Shown: positions 8,076 to 16,765 of the stretch, one piece after another
Numbering within the stretch: the stretch's first letter is position 1
Layout: each line of letters opens with the position of its first letter
Source of the DNA: JBAZOO01 sp041648735
GTDB lineage: Bacteria; Verrucomicrobiota; Lentisphaeria; Oligosphaerales; CAITYL01
Direction of reading: 5' to 3'
NCBI GenBank assembly: GCA_041648735.1
Contig: JBAZOO010000018.1
Coordinates: 1-64,000 of the forward strand
DNA: 64,000 nucleotides
Program-made: the position numbers and the translations under genes
The notes under the pieces: generated by a model
Seen by the model: only the letters and a program-made list of their open reading frames with translations
What the model was told of the DNA's origin: nothing
Databases searched by the model: none

Positions 8076-10007
8076 TCACGGCTGGATGGGCGAAGGGGCG
8101 AGAGCCGGTTCGTGGCGGCAGTCGGCCAGGTGGATGCCGGTTTCGCTGAAATCCTTGATTGTCCCGGAAATCGCCACCGGGCGGTTGCGGATCCGGGCCA
8201 GGGTGGCGGTGTCGGAGAAGGCGTCGAACGCCCGGCGGTCGAAGGTGCAGCGCCCCAGCTTGTCGAGGATGACCTCGGCGCTGCCGCGGTCGAAGCTCCA
8301 GTTCACGGGGACGCCGACGATGATGAGGCGCCGCCCCAGGTGGCGGAGGCGGGTGGCCTGGGGCGCGGGGGAGTCCTTGAGCCAGTTGATGGCGGTTTCG
8401 GCGGTGACTGGCACCGTTTCGGGGAGCAGCGGCACCTCGGGCAGCTTGGCTTCGGCGGCCTGGGCCGCGGTCGCCTCGGCGGCCTGGGCTTCGGTGGCGA
8501 GCCGTTCCTGCTCGGCGCGGGAGAGGAGTTCGCGGATCTTGCTGGTGGGGAGCAGGTTGACGCTTTCAATCTGTGGCTTGAGGATGCGGGCGGTGCTGGT
8601 CGGGCTCGGGCTTTCCTGCAGCGCCACGTCGCCGGAGTCATTGATTTCCAGGAGCATTCCGTAGCGCCGGGAGTGGTCGGTGAGCAGCACTTCGGTGTTG
8701 GGCACCCAGAGGCGGAAGAGCACCTTGGTTATCTTGCCGCGGGCCACTTCCGGCTGCCGCAGCTCGCGGAGGCCGGCGGGATGGGCGGCCACTACCTTGT
8801 ACTTGCCTTCGGGCAGGCCGTCGAGAATGATTGCTTTTGATTCAAGGACGGTCACGGGGAGGGTGGCGCCGACCTTGTGGCTGTTGACCGTGATGTCGAG
8901 CCCTGGCGGGAAGGTGGTGATTTCAAGGGTGCCGAGCCGGCTGGCCAGCGGCACGTCGAGGGTGGCCGGCTGGAGGGGGGAGACGATCGCCTTGACGGTG
9001 GCGCGGTCGTAGCCTTCCAGGACAAGGTCAAAGCTGTGGGTGTCCGGCGGCAGGGTGGTGAGCATCAGGGGTGTCTGGCCGAGGATGCGGGGGCCCCAGT
9101 AGACGGTGGCGCCGGCGGGGGTGGAGCTGATCCGGAGCGTGCCGGCCGCCTGGCGCAGGGTGTAGGGCTTGTCCGGCAGGAGGTCGGGCACGTGGATCTG
9201 GCGGGCCAGCTCCTCATAGCCTTCGAGGGCAAAGGTCAGCAGGTGGCGGCCGGGGGCGGCTTCCGGGATGGCCACGGGTGTGCGCCCCAGCTCCTTGCCG
9301 TCGAGCTTGGCCAGGGCGCCGGCCGGTTCCGTCTGGAGCAGGAGCGGCATGGGGCGGGCCGGCGCGGCCATGGTGGCGGGCGGCGAGGGTGGTTCAACCG
9401 CGGCGACGGGCACCGGTTCCGGGGTGGGCGCGGCCTTGACCGGTGGCGGGGCGGCGGGAAGCGGTGGCAGCCCTGGCAATCCTGGGGCTGGCGGTGGGGT
9501 GGGCGTGGTGGCGGCGGGCGGTGGGGCGATGGGTGTGCTGGCGGGCGCTGGGGGCGGGGGTTTGAGGAACAGCCAATAGCCGGCGATGCCGATGCCGACG
9601 AGGGCCAGCGCCAGCAGCGCCAGCCCCATCATCCCACCCCTGCCAGGCCCGCCGCGGCGGCGTGGGGGCAGGGGCGGAAGCGGTGCCGGCAGTCCGGCCG
9701 GTGGCGGCATGGCGGGCTGCTCGGGTTCCATCACCAGCAGGATCGCCTCGCCGATGCCGATGCGGTCATCCGGCTTGAGTTCGACCTTGCCGGCCACGGC
9801 CTGGCCATTGATGCGGATGCCGTTGGTGCTGCCCAGATCCGCGATGAGGAAACTCCCGTCCACGCGGGTGATCTGGGCGTGCTTGCGGGAGATGCCCTCC
9901 ATGACCAGCACCAAATCGTTGTCGCCCTCCCGGCCAATGATGAATGGATCCTTGCTGACCTCGACGATTTTGCCTTGGTTCTTCCCATTCAGGATGCGAA
10001 GCTTCAT
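8076..10007 (-). CDS. FHA-domain membrane protein with three PEGA repeats
   Basis: This 643-residue protein starts with a forkhead-associated phosphothreonine-binding domain (residues 1-95; FIIGREGDNDLVL, GISRKHAQI and DLGSTNGIRING are classic FHA elements). A basic Pro-rich linker and one transmembrane helix follow (about 126-148). A long Pro/Ala stretch leads to three PEGA-type beta repeats (about 215-265, 282-335 and 344-400), each with a TxPAGA-like start and GxP turn. The C-terminal part contains an Ala/Glu-rich helix and ends in a small domain of unknown type. Topology suggests a cytoplasmic FHA reading kinase signals and an outer part acting as a scaffold. It is transcribed towards comEC, 19 bp away. 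Confidence 0.85.
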   Translation of the reverse strand: MKLRILNGKNQGKIVEVSKDPFIIGREGDNDLVLVMEGISRKHAQITRVDGSFLIADLGSTNGIRINGQAVAGKVELKPDDRIGIGEAILLVMEPEQPAMPPPAGLPAPLPPLPPRRRGGPGRGGMMGLALLALALVGIGIAGYWLFLKPPPPAPASTPIAPPPAATTPTPPPAPGLPGLPPLPAAPPPVKAAPTPEPVPVAAVEPPSPPATMAAPARPMPLLLQTEPAGALAKLDGKELGRTPVAIPEAAPGRHLLTFALEGYEELARQIHVPDLLPDKPYTLRQAAGTLRISSTPAGATVYWGPRILGQTPLMLTTLPPDTHSFDLVLEGYDRATVKAIVSPLQPATLDVPLASRLGTLEITTFPPGLDITVNSHKVGATLPVTVLESKAIILDGLPEGKYKVVAAHPAGLRELRQPEVARGKITKVLFRLWVPNTEVLLTDHSRRYGMLLEINDSGDVALQESPSPTSTARILKPQIESVNLLPTSKIRELLSRAEQERLATEAQAAEATAAQAAEAKLPEVPLLPETVPVTAETAINWLKDSPAPQATRLRHLGRRLIIVGVPVNWSFDRGSAEVILDKLGRCTFDRRAFDAFSDTATLARIRNRPVAISGTIKDFSETGIHLADCRHEPALAPSPIQP

Positions 10008-10074
10008 GGCATGGAATATCCCAAGTTTGGCAAGGTGGTTCGTCCAGGTGTCCGAAGAAAAGGCGGGGTGGAGG

Positions 10075-10102
10075 TTTACTCTCCCCGTCCGGCAAATACA
10101 TT
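10075..10102 (+). promoter_or_regulatory. Candidate sigma-70 promoter for the PHP gene
   Basis: TTTACT (10075-10080), a 16-bp spacer and TACATT (10097-10102) lie 43 bp before the ATG of the PHP-domain gene. An AAGGAGG stretch near 10111-10117 is too far from the ATG to be an ideal ribosome site. Spacing fits a housekeeping promoter; the assignment is by eye. Confidence 0.35.
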
Positions 10103-10144
10103 AGCCCGCCAAGAAGGAGGGGCAACTGCCGGCATCCCGTAATC

Positions 10145-11014
10145 ATGATTGACCTTCATTGTCATAGCACCTGGTCCGACGGTTCCTGCACGCCGGCCGA
10201 GCTGCTCCGGCTGGCGCGGGAGGCGGGAGTGGTCGCCCTGGCGCTCACGGACCACGACACGGTGGGCGGCGTCCCCGAATTCCTGGCCGCGGCGGCCGGC
10301 GGCCCCGTCCGCGCCATTGGCGGAGTGGAGGTTTCGTGCAGTTGGTATGACGGGACGATGCACCTGTTGGGGCTGGGGGTTGATCCTACCGTGCCGGCGC
10401 TGCGGCAGTTGCTGGCCACGGTGCAGGCGTCGCGCGGGTGGCGCAACGAGCAGATCCTCGGGAAGCTCCGGGAGCTGGGGATGCCCTTGCCGCCGGCGAC
10501 GTTGCGGGCGGCGGCGGGTGGCGGGGTGGTTGGCCGGCCGCACATTGCCCAGGCGCTGGTGGCCGCCGGCCATTGCGCCTCGCTGCAGGAGGCTTTCAAC
10601 CGCTTCATCGGCCATGGGCGCAGCGCCTATGTCCGCCGCTGGCTGCCGTTGCCCGAGGCGGCGATCCGGGCCATCCACGCGGCGGGCGGCATTGCCGTCT
10701 GGGCCCATCCCACCGCCCAGATGCGCCACTCCCCCGCCAAGCTGCGCCAGACCTGCCGCACCCTGCTCCGGGCCGGGCTGGACGCGGTGGAGGCACATTA
10801 TCCGGAGTACGCCCCGGGCGAGGTCGCCATGATCGTGACGGTTGCCGCCAAGCTGGGGCTGCTGGTTTCCGGCGGCAGCGATTTCCACGGCAGCAACACG
10901 CCGGAAATCCGCCTCGGCAGCGGGCGCAACGGGAAGTTGGCGGTTCCCGAGAGCCTCCTGCCCCCCTTGCTGGCGCGGATGGAGCGGATCCGGGCCGGCG
11001 GTGGCGGCGGCTGA
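10145..11014 (+). CDS. PHP-domain phosphoesterase (TrpH/YciV family)
   Basis: A 289-residue PHP-family metal-dependent phosphoesterase. The first motif DLHCHSTWSDGS and the ALTDHDTVGG motif supply the usual trinuclear metal ligands; GVEVSC, GRPHIAQAL, VWAHPT and GGSDFHG are the later motifs, in family order. Relatives act as 3',5'-nucleoside bisphosphate phosphatases or 5'-3' exonucleases on short RNA, so a role in nucleotide recycling or RNA end trimming is likely. It is cytoplasmic. It is divergent from the FHA gene and ends only 2 bp before the stop of the convergent ydbL-like gene, leaving no room for a terminator between them. Confidence 0.85.
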   Translation: MIDLHCHSTWSDGSCTPAELLRLAREAGVVALALTDHDTVGGVPEFLAAAAGGPVRAIGGVEVSCSWYDGTMHLLGLGVDPTVPALRQLLATVQASRGWRNEQILGKLRELGMPLPPATLRAAAGGGVVGRPHIAQALVAAGHCASLQEAFNRFIGHGRSAYVRRWLPLPEAAIRAIHAAGGIAVWAHPTAQMRHSPAKLRQTCRTLLRAGLDAVEAHYPEYAPGEVAMIVTVAAKLGLLVSGGSDFHGSNTPEIRLGSGRNGKLAVPESLLPPLLARMERIRAGGGGG

Positions 11015-11016
11015 GC

Positions 11017-11418
11017 CTACTTTTGCCGCCAATCGCCGGTGGCGTCCTGGAGCCAGCTTCCCGGCGGCGCTTGGGCGGCGATCTGCTGGGCTCGGGCCTT
11101 GCCCACGGCTTCGGCGGTGCTGTTGTTCTTGCGGGCGATTTTGCCGTAGACGGCCAGGCGGTCGGCATTTTCGGCGGCCACCGCCTTCTCCGCCGCCGGT
11201 TGGCGGGCCGCCCCGGCCATGAACTCCAGCAGGCCGCGGTTGTTTTCGCCGAGGATTCCCTGCGCCTTCCATTGGGTCAGCGGGGGGAGGCGCTCGGCCA
11301 TGCGTTGCTTGAGAACGGCGGCTTCGGCCGGGCCTTGTTGGGCCCGGGTGGCCGGGCTGCCGGCGGCCAGCAAGAGGGCGATGGCCGCCAGGAGGAGGGG
11401 GGGGCGGATGGGGCGCAT
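11017..11418 (-). CDS. YdbL-family exported protein (DUF1318)
   Basis: A 133-residue protein with a signal peptide (residues 1-27, ...GSPATRAQQ) and a helical C-terminal part ending in PPGSWLQDATGDWRQK, as in YdbL/DUF1318 proteins. In E. coli ydbL sits behind ynbE and ydbH; YdbH is an AsmA-like envelope lipid-transport protein, YnbE is its outer-membrane partner and YdbL is thought to modulate the pair. Here the gene directly follows a YnbE-like gene (2 bp apart), but no ydbH is adjacent. A periplasmic role in outer-membrane lipid homeostasis is inferred from those relatives. Confidence 0.75.
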   Translation of the reverse strand: MRPIRPPLLLAAIALLLAAGSPATRAQQGPAEAAVLKQRMAERLPPLTQWKAQGILGENNRGLLEFMAGAARQPAAEKAVAAENADRLAVYGKIARKNNSTAEAVGKARAQQIAAQAPPGSWLQDATGDWRQK

Positions 11419-11420
11419 GG

Positions 11421-11621
11421 TCAGGGCTCCGGTTGGTTGGCGGCGGGGGCCGGGGTGCGGGGCGCGGCCTGGTCGAGGTCGCCGAAAAAGTTGTCCAAGT
11501 CACGCTGGATGCGCAGGTTCACGTCCATGGTGATGTGGATCGGCTCGGTCTTGACGCGGACGCAGCCGTTGCCGGCGGCGATTCCCGCGAGGAGGAGACC
11601 GGGGAGGAGCCAGGGTTTCAT
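11421..11621 (-). CDS. YnbE-like small lipoprotein
   Basis: A 66-residue protein with a hydrophobic leader and a cysteine at residue 20 (AAGNGC), then the block VKTEPIHITMDVNLRIQRDLD, typical of the YnbE family. The lipobox is weak because asparagine occupies the -2 position. YnbE in E. coli is an outer-membrane lipoprotein that partners the AsmA-like YdbH. The ATG at 11621 follows a purine-poor leader; the longer in-frame extension upstream has no family similarity. It is coupled to the ydbL-like gene, so the two probably work together. The expected ydbH is not present next to it. Confidence 0.7.
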   Translation of the reverse strand: MKPWLLPGLLLAGIAAGNGCVRVKTEPIHITMDVNLRIQRDLDNFFGDLDQAAPRTPAPAANQPEP

Positions 11622-11693
11622 GGCGACTGCCTTTCCGTCTGCGGAAATGGAACCGGGAATTTGCGGATGAAGCCGCATTTCCATCCTTGCCGT

Positions 11694-11740
11694 ATCCGTG
11701 GAGTCCGCGTAATCAGCGGTGAAGTTTTTTGCCGCGGATT
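11694..11740 (+). repeat. Dispersed intergenic repeat relic
   Basis: The segment contains ATCCGTG, GTCCGCGTAATCAGCGGTGA and a T6 run. This matches the style of a repeat often seen between genes in planctomycete, verrucomicrobial and lentisphaeral genomes, and resembles in texture the copies at 80-108, 29020-29055 and 57659-57687. It fills the gap between the ynbE-like and DUF1861 genes. Confidence 0.4.
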
Positions 11741-11758
11741 GCGCGCTGGTGCCGACAT

Positions 11759-12715
11759 TTACGGGCTGACAATCTTGCCGTGCCCTTGGAACGGGTAGGC
11801 GATGACGATCCGCCCCTCCTCGCAGTCGCCGATGCCGCTGTACAAATCTACCTTGCCGTCGGCCCGCATGACCAACCCGGACGTGAAGGCGCAATCCTCA
11901 AGATCCAGCCGCTTGGCCGGACCGGCCGGGTAGCATGGCCGGGTGCCGATGATGGCCAGATCGCTGGCTTCATGCGTGGCGGGATCCAGCACGAACGACA
12001 TGTTCATGTACGATTGCATTGCCACGCCGTTCGGTTCCGTGGCTTTGTAGCAGATATGCCCGGCGACTCCGATCCGGCCGCTCTCCAGCAGGTAGCATTG
12101 GTTGCAGCCGCCCCACTCGTCCTTGGCGAAAAGGCCGTGGATGATCGGCGCATTCTCAATGACGTCGGCCGTCAACCCTTCCAGGTTGTCAATGACCGTG
12201 AACCCGATGACCGATTCGCTGCCGTAGCGCCGGCGGACTTCCTCGCTCCGCGGGCGGGAGAAGACTCCGATCCGCCCGTCCGCCATCCCGACCAGCCGGA
12301 TGTCCTTCATGCAATCCGGACCCGTGGTGAAATAGTGCAGGTCGCCGAGGTCGGCCCCCCGGTAGAAATACCCGTAATAGGTGTCGATGGTGCCCTGTTT
12401 GTAGCGGACATGGGTGCCACCCAGAACCAGAGTGTCGCCGAGGATGCTGACATACGGATCTTCGAGCTGATAGATCATGGAATCCTTGACCAGGCTCCAT
12501 TCGTCCCGGCCGCTGTTTTCAAAGAGGCGCACCCAGGAGCGCGCCCACTCCCCCCGCCGTTCCACGCGGCCGAAGAGATAGCTTTTCCCTTGCCAGGCAA
12601 AGGGAATCGAGGTGTTGTACACGTCAAACCCCTCGACGCCGTGAAAAACCAGCTTGGCGCTTTCATGAATGCGCTTGGTGGCTTCAAACTGGTGACGTTG
12701 TGCAAGCAGATTCAT
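11759..12715 (-). CDS. DUF1861-type beta-propeller protein (GH130-like)
   Basis: A 318-residue cytoplasmic protein matching what I recall of the DUF1861 family, a five-bladed beta-propeller group distantly related to GH130 mannoside phosphorylases. Repeating blade-like blocks are visible, including YNTSIPFAWQGKSYLFGRVE, EDPYVSILGDTLVLGGTHV, a GYFYRGADLGDL block and the final DCAFTSGLV...DLYSGIGDCEEGRIVIAYPF segment. GH130 enzymes end with a comparable GAAD/YGAAD-like blade. A role in beta-mannoside or related oligosaccharide metabolism is possible but unproven. The ATG at 12715 is where family-like sequence begins; an in-frame upstream extension runs antisense into the exporter promoter region and is not credible. 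Confidence 0.65.
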   Translation of the reverse strand: MNLLAQRHQFEATKRIHESAKLVFHGVEGFDVYNTSIPFAWQGKSYLFGRVERRGEWARSWVRLFENSGRDEWSLVKDSMIYQLEDPYVSILGDTLVLGGTHVRYKQGTIDTYYGYFYRGADLGDLHYFTTGPDCMKDIRLVGMADGRIGVFSRPRSEEVRRRYGSESVIGFTVIDNLEGLTADVIENAPIIHGLFAKDEWGGCNQCYLLESGRIGVAGHICYKATEPNGVAMQSYMNMSFVLDPATHEASDLAIIGTRPCYPAGPAKRLDLEDCAFTSGLVMRADGKVDLYSGIGDCEEGRIVIAYPFQGHGKIVSP

Positions 12716-12915
12716 GTTGAACCGCCAAAATCCTGTCGGCCGGGCAAGTGGCGTAGGGGGGTCGGGAGCGCGGGGAGGGGACGGGTGAAGTGAGGGGCAA
12801 TGTATTTCATGCCCGGGAGGCTGCAAGGCGAAGAGCTGCAAACCCGGGGCTGAGGCAATAGAGTATCGGCAGTTGAATTGGCGGTCGAGGAACCGTTCCA
12901 CGGGAGGGTTTGCGC

Positions 12916-15795
12916 ATGAAAAGTTTGGGCATGCGGTTGGTCCGCCTTTCCATTGACCATCCGAAGGCGGTGCTTGGGCTCACCCTCCTTTTGACGGTGC
13001 TGCTGGCGGGGGTCGCCGCCCTGCCCAATTTCTTTCCGGGCCTCCTGCCCGGCATCCCGCCGCTCCGGGTTGACACCGATCCGGAGAACATGCTCTCCGC
13101 TCAGGAGGCCGTCCGCGTCTTCCATCACCGGATGCAGGAATCCTTCGCGATGCACGACATGGTCGTGCTCGGCGTGGTCAACGAGGCGGATCCCGACGGC
13201 GTGTTCAACCCGGAGAGCCTGCGCCGGGTGTACGAGCTTGCGGAGTTCGCCAAAACGCTGCGCTGGCCGGATCCGAAGGATCCCGCGAAGACGGCCGGCG
13301 TCATTGACGTTGACATCATCGCCCCCAGCACGGTTGACCGGATCGAGCCCGGCGGCCCCGGTGAAATCCGCTTCTCCTGGCTGATGCCGGCGCCTCCCGC
13401 GACCCGGGAGGCGGCCCTGGCGGTGCGCGACCAGGCCCGGCGCATCCCCTTCCTCAATGGCACGCTGCTTTCCGCGGACGGCAAGGCGCTCTGCCTCTAC
13501 CTGCCGCTGACCGCCAAGGACCAGAGCCACCGCGTCTACCAGCGGCTGCGGGAGAAGATCGCCACCTTCCACGGCGCGGAGCGCTACCACATCACCGGGC
13601 TGCCGGTGGCCGAGGACACCTTTGGCGTCGAGATGTTCAAGCAGATGGCGATCTCCGCGCCCCTGGCGATGCTGGTCATCTTCCTGCTGCTCTGGTGGTT
13701 CTTCCGCAAGTTGACGCTGATCGCCGCGCCGTTGGTGCTCGCCGTGGTCACCACCATCTGGACCATGGGGCTGCTGGTGGCCACCGGCAACACCATCCAC
13801 ATCATGAGTTCGATGATCCCGATCTTCATCATGCCGATGGCGGTGCTCGACTCGATCCACATCCTGTCGTTGTTCTTTGACCGCTACCAGGAGACCCGCG
13901 ACCGCCGCGCCGCCATCCTGGCGGTCATGGAGACGCTGTTCATGGCCATGCTCTACACCTCGCTCACCACCGTCGCCGGCTTTGCCTCCCTGGCGACGAC
14001 CCCGATCCCGCCCGTCCAGGTCTTCGGCATCTACTGCGCCCTCGGCGTCGCCCTGGCCTGGATTTTCACCATCACCCTGATTCCGGCCTTCATCGCCTGG
14101 ATGCCGGAGCGCTGGCTGGCCAACTTCGGCGCCGCGCCGGCCGCGGCGGGCGAAGGGGCGGCGGCGCCAGCTTCGGCCTTTGACCGCGTGCTCCTCGCCA
14201 TCGGGCGGATGACCTACCGCCGGGCGCCGTGGATCCTGGCGCTGAGCGTTGTCGCGGTCGTGGTCGCCGGCTATGGCATTTCCCGCATCCGGATCAACGA
14301 CAACCCGGTCAAGTGGTTCACCCGCTCCCACCCGATCCGCGAGGCCGACGCCGTGCTCAACGCCCACTTCGGCGGCACCTACATGGCCCATCTCGTCCTC
14401 TTTGCCCCTGCCGACACGGCCGCGCCCGCCGCCGCCGCCCGCCGCCTGCGGGAGAGCCTGGCCGCCGCCGCCGGGGAGGCGGCCACCGAGCCTGTGCCCG
14501 CGGCGATTCTCGCCACGTTGGAACGCGAAGCCGTGGAGCTTGCCGCCCACAGCGCCACGCTTGCCGACTGGCAGGTGCGGTTGGCCCATCGCGCCGAGGA
14601 GCTGGCCGCCGCCGCCCCGGCCGCGGACGCCGACGGCTGGGACGCCGCCCTGCTCGCCTTGAGCCGCGACCAGCAGCGGGGGGAGCTGTTCAAGCAGCCC
14701 GCCGTGCTCCGCTACGTCGCCGCCCTCCAGGCGCAGCTCGAGCGGCATCCCAAGGTCGGCAAGGTCAATTCCCTGCCGGACATTGTCAAGACCATCCACC
14801 GCGAGCTGTTCGAAGGCGTCCCGGAGCAGTTCCGCATTCCCGACTCCGCCGCGGCCGTCGGCCAGTGCCTGCTCACCTTCCAGAACAGCCACCGCCCCCA
14901 GGATCTGGCCCACTTCGTCACCCCCGACTATCGTTCCACCTCGCTCTGGCTCCAGCTCCGCGGCGGCGACAACCGGGACATGGCCTCCGTGGTCCGCGCC
15001 GCTCACGACTACCTGGCGGCGCACCCGCCGCCGGCGCAGCTCCAGGCCGACTGGTTCGGCCTGACCTACATCAACGTGGCCTGGCAGGAGAAGATGGTCT
15101 GGGGGATGCTTGGCAGCTTCCTGGGCAGCTTCCTGGTCGTCTTCCTGATGATGACCATCCTTTTCCGCTCGGCGCTGTGGGGCATCCTCAGCATGGTGCC
15201 GCTGACCGTCACCATTGGCTTCCTCTACGGCGCGCTCGGGCTGGTCGGCAAGGACTACGACATGCCGGTCGCCGTGCTCTCCGCCCTCGCCCTCGGGTTG
15301 GCCGTGGACTTCGCCATCCATTTCCTGGAGCATGCCCGGGCGATGCGCGAAAAGCATGGCACCTGGGAGAAGGCCGCCGGCCCGGTCTTCGGCGAGCCGG
15401 CCCGCGCCATCACCCGCAACGTGATCGTCATCGCCGTCGGCTTCCTGCCGCTGCTGGCCGCGCCGCTGATGCCCTACAAGACGGTGGGGATCTTCCTCGC
15501 CGCGATCATGGGGCTCTCCGGCGTCGCCACGTTGTTGATCCTGCCTGCCCTCGTCCGCGTCTTCGAGCGGCAGCTCTTTCCCGCCACCGCCGCCGGCCGG
15601 ATCATCTGCAACTGCGCGACCTGCGCCCTGGCCGGCATCACCCTCGTCCTTACCGTTGTCGCCAACTTCTACCAGCTTCTGCGCCTCGGCTGGAATGTCT
15701 GGGCCGGCTTCAGCCTGGTGGCAATCCTGCTGCTGGCCCTGCTCTGCCGGCTTGCCTCCCGGCGGGCCGCCTGTGCGCCGGCCCCGGGGCCGTAG
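12916..15795 (+). CDS. MMPL/RND-superfamily exporter
   Basis: A 959-residue inner-membrane protein of the MMPL/HpnN-like branch of the RND superfamily. It has one N-terminal helix, a periplasmic loop (about 40-235), helices 2-6 including the sterol-sensing-domain-like stretch IFIMPMAVLDSIHILSLFFDRY, a further helix near 440, a second periplasmic loop (about 460-700) and a second helix bundle with FAIHFLEHARAM. Proton-driven export of lipids or hydrophobic compounds is expected. LolA-like proteins often partner MMPL exporters; one lies at 37037-37900, not adjacent. ATG at 12916 has GGAGG about 8 bp upstream; a TTG two codons earlier is less likely. Confidence 0.85.
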   Translation: MKSLGMRLVRLSIDHPKAVLGLTLLLTVLLAGVAALPNFFPGLLPGIPPLRVDTDPENMLSAQEAVRVFHHRMQESFAMHDMVVLGVVNEADPDGVFNPESLRRVYELAEFAKTLRWPDPKDPAKTAGVIDVDIIAPSTVDRIEPGGPGEIRFSWLMPAPPATREAALAVRDQARRIPFLNGTLLSADGKALCLYLPLTAKDQSHRVYQRLREKIATFHGAERYHITGLPVAEDTFGVEMFKQMAISAPLAMLVIFLLLWWFFRKLTLIAAPLVLAVVTTIWTMGLLVATGNTIHIMSSMIPIFIMPMAVLDSIHILSLFFDRYQETRDRRAAILAVMETLFMAMLYTSLTTVAGFASLATTPIPPVQVFGIYCALGVALAWIFTITLIPAFIAWMPERWLANFGAAPAAAGEGAAAPASAFDRVLLAIGRMTYRRAPWILALSVVAVVVAGYGISRIRINDNPVKWFTRSHPIREADAVLNAHFGGTYMAHLVLFAPADTAAPAAAARRLRESLAAAAGEAATEPVPAAILATLEREAVELAAHSATLADWQVRLAHRAEELAAAAPAADADGWDAALLALSRDQQRGELFKQPAVLRYVAALQAQLERHPKVGKVNSLPDIVKTIHRELFEGVPEQFRIPDSAAAVGQCLLTFQNSHRPQDLAHFVTPDYRSTSLWLQLRGGDNRDMASVVRAAHDYLAAHPPPAQLQADWFGLTYINVAWQEKMVWGMLGSFLGSFLVVFLMMTILFRSALWGILSMVPLTVTIGFLYGALGLVGKDYDMPVAVLSALALGLAVDFAIHFLEHARAMREKHGTWEKAAGPVFGEPARAITRNVIVIAVGFLPLLAAPLMPYKTVGIFLAAIMGLSGVATLLILPALVRVFERQLFPATAAGRIICNCATCALAGITLVLTVVANFYQLLRLGWNVWAGFSLVAILLLALLCRLASRRAACAPAPGP

Positions 15796-15830
15796 CCGGC
15801 GCTGGGTTGAGTGAGTGGGCGTAAACCGCC

Positions 15831-16665
15831 ATGCCATGCACCAAACGATTGGTTGCAGTTCCGGCCAGCGCCGGCGGAAACGGTTTCGGCAAGGGCAAGG
15901 TGGGGGCGATGGTGGAGAAGGCAAGCCGGCCGGGCCGGTTCGGCGCCTTGTGGGACAAGTGGTTTGCGCCGGCCGTGATCCTCATTGCCTTTGGCTGGGC
16001 GGTCGGCATGATCGTTTCCTGCGGCCGGCCGCGCGCTGGCCACCCTGCGCCTCGGCCATTGGCAGCTTGAGCCTGGGGTGCGCGCCGGCCTTGACGAGAT
16101 GATGGCCGAGTACCAGAAGCTGCGTCCGAACGTGCGCATCATCCAGCAAGGCATTCCCGAGAGCGTCTACGGCCAGTGGCGCAGCACCCAGTTCATGGGC
16201 GGCACGGCCCCGGACATGGTCGAGATGGGGATGGGGCTGCCGCCGGCGATCCTGGTCAGCGACTACAACCGCCACTGCCTCCGGCTCAGCGACGTGGCCA
16301 ACCGCCCCAATCCCTGCAACCGGGGCACCGAGTTCGAGAATGTCCCGCTGCGCAAGACTTACAAGGACGGGATGGTCAATGCCTACAACGGCGAACTCCA
16401 GGATTACGTCAACATCCCGCTGAGCCAGTTTGCCGTCCGCCTTTTCTACAACAAGTCGCTCTACCGTTCCCTGACCGGCCAGGAGCAGCCACCGCGCCGG
16501 CACCCGTTCCCACTGCCGCGGCTGAACGGGGAATAGATCAAGTTCTGGGGGCCGCTGATGGCCGGCTACATGATCGCCTCCTTGCCGGTGATCTTCCTCT
16601 TCCTCTTCCTCTCCTCGATGAAGCTGTTCATCAAGGGATTGACGGCGGGTGCGGTCAAGGGCTGA
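15831..16665 (+). pseudogene. Collapsed sugar-ABC transporter relic: binding-protein N-terminus joined to permease C-terminus
   Basis: Three pieces remain. First, a membrane/lipoprotein leader (frame of 15831 or 15909, ending ...GMIVSCGRP). After a frame change near 16020-16030 comes the N-terminal part of an extracellular sugar-binding protein (LRLGHWQLEPGVRAGLDEM, then MGGTAPDMVEMGMG). A single in-frame TAG at 16534 follows, and then, in the same frame, the last 42 residues of a MalG-type permease (MAGYMIASLPVIFLFLFL ... GLTAGAVKG, stop at 16665). The middle of the binding protein and nearly all permease sequence are missing. This is what a large internal deletion would leave. It precedes a uronate/gluconate gene group, so it is probably that group's former importer. 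Confidence 0.7.
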
Positions 16666-16765
16666 GGCGGCTGGTGGTGGCCCGGGCCGGCTTGCAACCC
16701 GGCCAAACTTGTTTACCTTACCCGGAGCAGACCGCGCGCCCGCCACCCCGGAAAGAGAACCCGCC

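Noticed and set aside
10076..11503. Minus-strand frame over the PHP-domain gene
   Set aside because: Arg/Gly-rich mirror of the PHP gene; metal-binding motifs on the plus strand are decisive.
12712..15924. Very long minus-strand open frame opposite the MMPL exporter
   Set aside because: It is the mirror of a high-G+C coding frame, is rich in Gly/Asp/His/Arg without any domain, and has no ribosome site; the plus-strand exporter is unambiguous.
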